10,203 bases of DNA from Betaproteobacteria bacterium (GTDB taxonomy: Bacteria; Pseudomonadota; Gammaproteobacteria; Burkholderiales; JAHFRG01). Positions 4,951-10,203 of the stretch are shown here, piece by piece. Location: positions 4,258-14,460 of the forward strand of contig JAHFRG010000035.1 of assembly GCA_023258935.1 (NCBI GenBank). Reading direction: 5' to 3'. Position numbers and translations under genes: made by a program. The notes below the pieces were generated by a model. The model had not been told where the DNA came from and ran no database searches. It saw only the letters and a program-made list of their open reading frames with translations. Position 1 is the stretch's first letter, and the number at the start of each line of letters is the position of its first letter.

Positions 4951-7122
4951 ATGGAGACGCGTTCCAAGCGATGCCTCGTCGCATTCTCCATTGTCCTGTT
5001 CTTCACGGTCATTAGAGCGGGCACGGCTGAAGGTGAGCAGCAGGCTTCAGACTCGAACATCGAACTATCCCCCGTCGTCGTCACTGCTACGCGTGTCGAA
5101 CAGCGGAGTTTCGACGTACCTGCGTCGATAGATTCAATAGACCAGAAACGGATTCAGGACGGACAGGCTAAAGTCAATTTATCTGAGAGCTTGGTGACCG
5201 TTCCCGGAGTGGTGGCGAACAACCGGCAGAACTACGCCCAAGACCTGCAGATATCGATTCGTGGCTTCGGCGCTCGTTCCACCTTTGGCGTGCGCGGTAT
5301 TCGACTCTACATGGACGGCATTCCAGCCACCATGCCAGACGGCCAGGGGCAGGTATCCAATTTTGACTTGGGATCGGCCCGCAGCATTGAGGTTCTGCGC
5401 GGCCCGTTTTCGGCGTTGTATGGCAACTCTTCAGGCGGCGTAATTCAAATTTTTACCGAGGACGGACCGCAACAACGTACCGTCACACCGAACGTGGAGT
5501 TTGGCAGCTTCCGGACCTGGCGCACGGGATTAACGGCGGGCGGCCAGGGCGGGCCGGCGAACTACATGTTCGATATTTCCCAATTTTCGACTGAGGGTTA
5601 CCGCGATCACAGTTCCGCGACCCGAGACCTCTTCAATGCCAAAACGAAAGTTGCCGCCGGCGATGACTCAACGCTGACTCTGGTAGCCAACTATCTCAAT
5701 ACCCCCGTGGCGCTGGATCCGCTCGGCCTGACGAAGGCCCAAGTCATGCAGAATCCCAAACAGGCTGGAACCAACGCGGAGTTGTTCAACACGCGTAAAA
5801 GTTTTTCCAACATACAGGGCGGGCTGGTGTGGGACAAGAGGCTCACGGACCAAGATGCGATCCACATGCTGGGTTATATCGGGGCCCGCCAGGTGACTCA
5901 ATTCCAGGCTATCACGCCGGCAGCGCAGATTCCTCCCAGTAGCTCTGGCGGAGTAGTGGATTTGAACAGGCAGTTTTACGGCGTGGACGCTCAATGGCGC
6001 CGAAAAATGCAACTCGCCTCACGCCCGCTCACGTTCACTGCGGGAATCAACTACGACAACATGCAAGATCATCGCCAAGGCTTCAACAACTTCACCGGCC
6101 CCGCGGCCAGCCCCACGGCGTTGGGGGTAGCCGGTAATCTGCGCCGCAATGAAGAGGACTCCGTATTCGACTTTGACCAATATATCCAAGGTGAGTGGGA
6201 GCCGGTAGAGCGCTGGTTGGTGCTTGCCGGAGTACGCCACAGCCGGGTTCCGTTTAAGTCCGATGACAATTTTCTGAGCAACGGCAACGACAGTGGATCA
6301 GTCGCGTACAACAAAACCAGCCCGGTAGTGGGAATCATGTTCAAGGCGCGACCCACCCTGAACCTATATGCAAACTACGGCAAAGGATTCGAGACGCCAA
6401 CCTTTAACGAACTGGCCTATAAGCTGAACGGCGCGGGCCTCAACTTTGCGCTGCAGCCGGCCACAAGCAATAACTACGAACTCGGCGCCAAGGCGTTTCT
6501 GGGCCCGTATACCCGTCTGAACCTGGCTTTGTTCAAGATAGATACGCAGGACGAACTGTCGGTACTGCAGAACTCCGGCGGTCGGACTGTGTATCAGAAC
6601 GTGGACCAGGCCAGCCGGAAAGGTATCGAGCTAGGCTTGGACAGCCGCCTGCCGATGGGCTTTACCGCGCTGCTCTCCTATACCTATCTGAAGGCGAACT
6701 TTGACTCATCATTTCTGAGCTGTCAGCCGGTGACCCCCTGTGTTTTCCCGAGCATCAACACCATCCAGGTCCCGGCGGGCAACCGCATCCCTGGAGTGCC
6801 GCGCAACCTCCTTTACAGCGAGTTCGGCTGGGCCACTTTCAACGGCAGCTTTTCAACTGCGCTTGAGTTTCGCGCCTCTAGCCTGTTCTATGCCAACGAT
6901 ACCAACACGCAATACGCCAATGGATATGGGGTCGCGAGCTGGCGCATTATAGTCAAACAGGAGATGAGCAGGCTGGTATTGAGTGAGTTTGTGCGGGTCG
7001 ATAATATCTTGGATCACCAGTACGTCGGATCAGTAATCGTAAACGAAGCCAACGGACGCTATTTCGAGCCCTCGCCAGGCCGGACTTTCCTGCTGGGAGT
7101 CTCGGTCGCCTACCAGTTCTAG
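4951..7122 (+). CDS. pqqU: TonB-dependent outer-membrane receptor, PqqU (YncD) type, PQQ uptake
   Basis: This 723-residue TonB-dependent transporter resembles E. coli YncD/PqqU, which imports the redox cofactor pyrroloquinoline quinone across the outer membrane. Residues 1 to about 30 are an export signal, and LSPVVVTATR (39-48) is the TonB-box-like segment. The plug domain (about 55-170) carries family-specific stretches: NLSESL (76-81), NRQNYAQDLQISIRGFG (91-107), DGIPATMPDGQGQ (122-134) and LRGPFSALYGNSSGGV (149-164). The beta-barrel ends in GSVIVNEANGRYFEPSPGR (693-711) and a terminal Phe, the usual outer-membrane assembly signal. Cys591 and Cys597 may form a disulfide in an outer loop. 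The ATG has GGGAGG at 4935-4940, a rather long 10 bases upstream, and a perfect FNR/Anr box precedes the leader. No PQQ-synthesis or quinoprotein gene is in the window. PQQ as substrate is inferred from family resemblance. Confidence 0.87.
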   Translation: METRSKRCLVAFSIVLFFTVIRAGTAEGEQQASDSNIELSPVVVTATRVEQRSFDVPASIDSIDQKRIQDGQAKVNLSESLVTVPGVVANNRQNYAQDLQISIRGFGARSTFGVRGIRLYMDGIPATMPDGQGQVSNFDLGSARSIEVLRGPFSALYGNSSGGVIQIFTEDGPQQRTVTPNVEFGSFRTWRTGLTAGGQGGPANYMFDISQFSTEGYRDHSSATRDLFNAKTKVAAGDDSTLTLVANYLNTPVALDPLGLTKAQVMQNPKQAGTNAELFNTRKSFSNIQGGLVWDKRLTDQDAIHMLGYIGARQVTQFQAITPAAQIPPSSSGGVVDLNRQFYGVDAQWRRKMQLASRPLTFTAGINYDNMQDHRQGFNNFTGPAASPTALGVAGNLRRNEEDSVFDFDQYIQGEWEPVERWLVLAGVRHSRVPFKSDDNFLSNGNDSGSVAYNKTSPVVGIMFKARPTLNLYANYGKGFETPTFNELAYKLNGAGLNFALQPATSNNYELGAKAFLGPYTRLNLALFKIDTQDELSVLQNSGGRTVYQNVDQASRKGIELGLDSRLPMGFTALLSYTYLKANFDSSFLSCQPVTPCVFPSINTIQVPAGNRIPGVPRNLLYSEFGWATFNGSFSTALEFRASSLFYANDTNTQYANGYGVASWRIIVKQEMSRLVLSEFVRVDNILDHQYVGSVIVNEANGRYFEPSPGRTFLLGVSVAYQF

Positions 7123-7162
7123 CTGACCCGAACGCCCATTTTTCGATACCAATAATCAGCGC

Positions 7163-9049
7163 TCATCCCTGCGCAATTGAAGCAGTACTTTCCTCCAGCA
7201 TCAGATGGAACACCGAAGAGTCGATGCGGATGATTTTCCGTAATCGCTCGTCAACAACAATGAAAATCCGGTCGCCATGGCGCGCAAGCCGCGCCAACAA
7301 GCGGTCCAGGTGAGGACGCTCATGTTCGCGCAACGCCTCGATACGCAATGTAATCGTGGACTGCGTTTTTATGAGAAGTGTTTCCAGGTGACGGACTGCA
7401 GCTGAAAAAAATCCCTGATACACGCCGCCGTGCAGGCAGACTGAGATATTGGGCACCGCGAGTATCCGTAGTGACAGGCCGATGTTTGCTTGCGACTGGT
7501 ACGTGCGGCCGATTCGCTGAATCGCTTCGAACAGCCTGGCCACTTTGCCCTCGCGCACCGGCTTGTTACCGAAATAGCGGTCCACGTAATTGCGCATCGA
7601 CAGCCCGGCGATCCAATCTGCGATAGACAGCGGCAGCTTCCGCGGTGCGCCGAGCGGCAGCGTGCGCACGAAGTGCCAAACGCGCGATATGCCCCCCGGA
7701 AAAATCCCTTTGACTATCAGCCGGCGCACGATGCCAAGTTGCTCTCGGAACGAGTACCCGCCCGAGTACACCGGCGAGCGCATGAAGCGGAATTTATTGC
7801 GAATGCGCTCAGCGATATTACGATCGCACACCAGTCGCCGATACATCTGCTCATATGCCTCTATCATGGCCTCGTAAGGCATTCGTTTCGGAACCACGTT
7901 GGTGGCCGGTTTGGTGTTATCCGTTCCATTCGCGGCAGGTCGCAGTCGGCCTTCTCCTTCGAGTCGTTTGTAGAGCGGCGTCTTCGGCAAGGCGGTGAGC
8001 AAACCAACCATTGCCGCCTGCACGCCGGAATCGACGATGAACCGGTACTGGTGCTCGAAAGTGGCAAGCGTGTCGTTGTCGAAGCCGACAATGAACCCCG
8101 CCAGCACGTCAATTCCGTACGAATAAATACGGCGCACCGAAGTCAGCACGTCTTCGCGAGTGTTTTGCGTCTTGCGGGTCTGTTTCAGCGTTTCCGGATC
8201 GGACGATTCGATTCCGACGAATACCCATGCGAAATTTGCATCGCGGAAAAGTTCCAGCAGCTCGCGATCCTGAGCAAGATTGAGCGATACTTCGGTGCCG
8301 AAGCAGAAGGCATACCCGTGCCGGCGCTGGTAGTCCGCGAGAAAACTCAACAATTCCTTCACCGCCGCCCGGTGACCAATCATGTTGTCGTCCACAAAGA
8401 ACACATTATGGACGCCAAGCCGGCGCATCTCATCAAGCTCACGCCCAACCTGCTCCGCACTCTTGTGACGCGGCTTGCGGCCGAACATGACGATGATATC
8501 GCAGAACTCGCACAGGTACGGGCAACCACGCGAGAACTGCAGCGTGGCGGTGGTGTACTTGTTAAATTGCAGCAGATCGAAACGCGGCACAGGAGAATCC
8601 GCAAGTGATACGGTGCCGGTCTCGCGGTAAAGCGGAAGCGGCGCACCGCGCTCGAAGTCGGAGCAGAATTGCTTCCAGATGTATTCGGCTTCACCGGCCA
8701 CCACGGTATGGGCGATCTCTGCGTAGCGCTCCGGACATAGTGATGCGTAGCTTCCGCCTGCCACTACGTAGTAACCGGCCTTGCGGTAGAAGCCAAGCAA
8801 CTCCTTCTGCCGCGCGTACTGAACACCCATCCCGCACACGCCGACGATGTCCGCCTCCGCTTCCAGCGGCACCGATTCGACATTTTCATCGACAATGCGC
8901 ACCTTCCAATGCGGCGGACACAGCGCGGCAAGCGTTGCGAGCCCAAGCGGCGGATTAATGGCACGCTTGCCGGATAGTACCTCGCTCACCGCCCACTTAA
9001 AGCTCCAGAAGCTTTCCGGGTATTTAGGATTAATCAGCAGTAGCCGCAT
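7163..9049 (-). CDS. B12-binding radical SAM protein (DUF4070-type) with extra C-terminal region
   Basis: This 628-residue enzyme belongs to the cobalamin-binding radical SAM class that includes the hopanoid methylases HpnP and HpnR. Residues 1 to about 125 form the B12-binding domain (MRLLLINPKYPESFW at the start, VVAGGSYASL at 95-104, GEAEYIW at 119-125). The [4Fe-4S] ligands are Cys176, Cys180 and Cys183 (GCPYLCEFC), followed by a radical SAM barrel with FFVDDNMIG (217-225), GIESSDPETL (279-288) and GFIVGFDNDT (318-327). From about 344 (QAAMVGLLTALPKTPLY) it is DUF4070-like. Residues from roughly 490 onward match nothing I recognise. The substrate is unknown. An in-frame start at 9136 would add 29 residues, but the ATG at 9049 begins exactly where relatives do and leaves room for the upstream FNR/Anr box; neither start has a good Shine-Dalgarno. 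It converges with pqqU across 40 bases. Confidence 0.88.
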   Translation of the reverse strand: MRLLLINPKYPESFWSFKWAVSEVLSGKRAINPPLGLATLAALCPPHWKVRIVDENVESVPLEAEADIVGVCGMGVQYARQKELLGFYRKAGYYVVAGGSYASLCPERYAEIAHTVVAGEAEYIWKQFCSDFERGAPLPLYRETGTVSLADSPVPRFDLLQFNKYTTATLQFSRGCPYLCEFCDIIVMFGRKPRHKSAEQVGRELDEMRRLGVHNVFFVDDNMIGHRAAVKELLSFLADYQRRHGYAFCFGTEVSLNLAQDRELLELFRDANFAWVFVGIESSDPETLKQTRKTQNTREDVLTSVRRIYSYGIDVLAGFIVGFDNDTLATFEHQYRFIVDSGVQAAMVGLLTALPKTPLYKRLEGEGRLRPAANGTDNTKPATNVVPKRMPYEAMIEAYEQMYRRLVCDRNIAERIRNKFRFMRSPVYSGGYSFREQLGIVRRLIVKGIFPGGISRVWHFVRTLPLGAPRKLPLSIADWIAGLSMRNYVDRYFGNKPVREGKVARLFEAIQRIGRTYQSQANIGLSLRILAVPNISVCLHGGVYQGFFSAAVRHLETLLIKTQSTITLRIEALREHERPHLDRLLARLARHGDRIFIVVDERLRKIIRIDSSVFHLMLEESTASIAQG

Positions 9050-9152
9050 ATTCGCGCGCCGGAGGAATTGATTTGGATTCCTAAACCAACCTAGAAATCT
9101 AGCATGGGAGCAACCAATAAAGGCCGAATCCGGCATGAAATCTGGCGATGTC

Positions 9153-9166
9153 TTGATCTAAATCAA
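9153..9166 (-). promoter_or_regulatory. Perfect FNR/Anr-type operator upstream of the radical SAM gene
   Basis: TTGATCTAAATCAA is identical, including the central four bases, to the box before pqqU, and is a perfect match to TTGAT-N4-ATCAA. It lies 15 bases past the stop of the minus-strand small membrane-protein gene and about 110 bases before the chosen radical SAM start at 9049. The genes on both sides are on the minus strand, so the radical SAM gene is the only sensible target. A -41.5 placement would put transcription near 9118. The -10 hexamer expected there (GATTCG, minus strand 9130-9125) is poor. Confidence 0.6.
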
Positions 9167-9181
9167 AAACTCTTCAAATAT

Positions 9182-9433
9182 TCAGCGCCACTTTAACGCC
9201 GGCGCGCCGCCAAACAGCGCAAGGATGCCCCACACCGTCAACGCCATCCCACTGCAAAAATAAAGTATGAGATAGAAGTGAAACGCGAAGGGGTTGTCCT
9301 CGCGGTTGGGCCGGTAGGGGCGAAAGTAGGCGACGCCTGCGCGCAACTCGCCCGAAACGTAGCCGCGCCACGCAACGACGAGCAGGAGGACGCCCATCCC
9401 TATGAGGAAAAGCGAGCCAAGCACGCGCTCCAT
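9182..9433 (-). CDS. Small two-helix membrane protein, function unknown
   Basis: I do not recognise this 83-residue protein. It has two predicted membrane helices, residues 3-21 (an LGSLFLIGMGVLLLVVAW core) and 51-75. A polar, arginine- and tyrosine-containing connector lies between them (AYFRPYRPNREDNP, 35-48). The ATG at 9433 has a strong GGAGG (9445-9441 on the minus strand) 7 bases upstream. A longer frame to 9529 would only run back inside the upstream gene, so the short start is preferred. The start lies 2 bases after the stop of the larger membrane protein upstream. The pair is therefore almost certainly cotranscribed, and the two proteins may act together in the inner membrane. Confidence 0.75.
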   Translation of the reverse strand: MERVLGSLFLIGMGVLLLVVAWRGYVSGELRAGVAYFRPYRPNREDNPFAFHFYLILYFCSGMALTVWGILALFGGAPALKWR

Positions 9434-9435
9434 CT

Positions 9436-10203
9436 TCAATCCTCCGTGCCGATGAAGCGCCGGGCAATAACCAGCCCTCCCATGATGACCAGGCTGACCA
9501 CTCCGTATATGAGGATTTCGAACGGCCACAAATTATGCGAAGTCGGGTCGCGCGATACGCCGAAAATGATCCTGAGCACTACAAATGCCATCAGCACCGC
9601 AGGAACCGCCGCCGCAACACGCCAGCCACCTTGCCATTTCCACAACGCCCATGCGGGCACTGCAACCCCGGCAATCAGCACGCCAAGCATCAGGAGCATG
9701 AATCCCGACATTAAAATTTGACTTCCAAACGATACTGGCTCGTTCATGCGTTTTTCATAGGCTTGCTTTTGCGCGATTTGCTCTTCCCGAAGCATTTCAT
9801 CAACCCAAGGTTCTCTTGCCCGGGGGTCCGGAGTCGCGCCAGTTCCGATGATTTTCACAGGGTAGCTTGCGATTGGCCCCTCGCGCCGCGATTTGCCCCC
9901 CACAAGGATGCGGATTTCATCAACTTCTCCCGGTCCGTCGAGCGAGAACCATCCCAGCGCGTAGCCTGAACCCGAATGTGGAAACGATGCATTGGACTTC
10001 GCGTTCAAAACCTCCTTTCCCTTGAAGTAAGGGCGCGCCCAGATGCTGATGGGCTCGTCGCTGGTGAATTGGATGCGAACATAGAACGATTCATCGCGGC
10101 CTAGCGTAGTCTCTGCAGGCGGGTCGGTCGCGACAACACTCACGCGCACTTCTGCCTGTGCGCCGCCCATCACCGCAAAACACGAACCAATCAACGCCAG
10201 AAA
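9436..10203 (-). CDS. Exported membrane protein with periplasmic domain, function unknown (5' end beyond window)
   Basis: The frame stays open to the right edge, so the gene is incomplete at its 5' end. A TTG at 10194 could be read as a start, but it lies inside what looks like a signal peptide (FLALIGSCFAVMGGAQA, then EVRVSV), so the true start is probably outside. Counting from that TTG, residues 15 to about 120 form a beta-rich, immunoglobulin-like periplasmic domain. A charged, probably helical linker follows (REPWVDEMLREEQIAQKQAYEKRM, 127-150 region). Three membrane helices lie at about 157-186, 191-212 and 224-246, with a short RRFIGTED end. I recognise no family. The strong ribosome binding site of the next gene overlaps its last codons, which ties the two together as an operon. 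Confidence 0.72.
   Translation of the reverse strand, partial: FLALIGSCFAVMGGAQAEVRVSVVATDPPAETTLGRDESFYVRIQFTSDEPISIWARPYFKGKEVLNAKSNASFPHSGSGYALGWFSLDGPGEVDEIRILVGGKSRREGPIASYPVKIIGTGATPDPRAREPWVDEMLREEQIAQKQAYEKRMNEPVSFGSQILMSGFMLLMLGVLIAGVAVPAWALWKWQGGWRVAAAVPAVLMAFVVLRIIFGVSRDPTSHNLWPFEILIYGVVSLVIMGGLVIARRFIGTED
9441..9445 (-). promoter_or_regulatory. Strong ribosome binding site inside the end of the upstream gene
   Basis: GGAGG (minus strand 9445-9441) lies 7 bases before the ATG at 9433 and within the last codons of the larger membrane protein. It decides the start of the small membrane protein and indicates coupled translation. Confidence 0.8.

Noticed and set aside
4853..5131. 92-codon plus-strand frame overlapping the start of pqqU
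   Set aside because: It lies out of frame over the pqqU leader and signal peptide, has a low-complexity Ser/Arg-rich product, and has no ribosome binding site; it is a shadow.
7122..7160. GCTGA/TCAGC pair in the pqqU-radical SAM convergent gap as a terminator
   Set aside because: Only 5 bp of stem with a loop of about 29 bases; not credible as a terminator.
7490..8608. 372-codon plus-strand frame antisense to the radical SAM gene
   Set aside because: It mirrors a well-supported coding gene, its product has a His/Arg-rich shadow composition without any domain, and GC-rich DNA often leaves such antisense frames open.
4951..9049. A PQQ biosynthesis/uptake locus linking pqqU with the radical SAM gene, as if the latter were PqqE
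   Set aside because: The radical SAM protein is B12-binding and DUF4070-like, not PqqE, and no pqqA, B, C, D or F is present. The genes are convergent, so only a shared regulator, not a shared operon, is supported.

Overview
The window reads as a chromosomal segment of a GC-rich Gram-negative bacterium. Evidence for this is an outer-membrane TonB-dependent receptor ending in Phe, Sec signal peptides on other products, and FNR/Anr-type operator sites. Several products look proteobacterial, perhaps betaproteobacterial, but the lineage is inferred from protein resemblance only. I see no insertion sequence, integrase, tRNA, rRNA or CRISPR array, and nothing that marks the segment as a mobile island.

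Left part (1-3603, all + strand). It begins with an FtsX/MacB-type ABC transporter permease. After a 110-base gap comes a tight two-gene RNA-repair operon: archease, then, 3 bases later, the RNA ligase RtcB with all of its metal-binding and guanylylation residues. A small secreted protein with an Asp/His/Arg-rich tail follows, with its own ribosome binding site.

Middle (3604-7122). The small secreted-protein gene converges, over two hairpins, on a minus-strand endonuclease/exonuclease/phosphatase-fold gene. A 486-base AT-rich stretch without a convincing gene then holds a long imperfect hairpin and a perfect FNR/Anr box. Next is a full-length TonB-dependent receptor closely resembling E. coli YncD, now named PqqU, the outer-membrane importer of pyrroloquinoline quinone (PQQ).

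Right part (7163-10203, all - strand). A B12-binding radical SAM enzyme of the hopanoid-methylase-like (DUF4070) type carries an extra C-terminal region. Upstream of it is a second FNR/Anr box identical to the first. Beyond that lies a two-gene unit for an unrecognised membrane protein with a periplasmic domain, cut by the right window edge, and a small two-helix membrane protein.

The one theme linking separate parts is regulatory. The same 14-base sequence TTGATCTAAATCAA stands upstream of both pqqU and the radical SAM gene, and a weaker 8/10 match stands upstream of archease-rtcB. This suggests, but does not prove, that an oxygen- or nitric-oxide-sensing CRP/FNR-family regulator controls several units here. 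No clearly new multi-gene system is visible. The least explained parts are the C-terminal region of the radical SAM protein, the two-gene membrane unit and the hairpin-bearing AT-rich gap.
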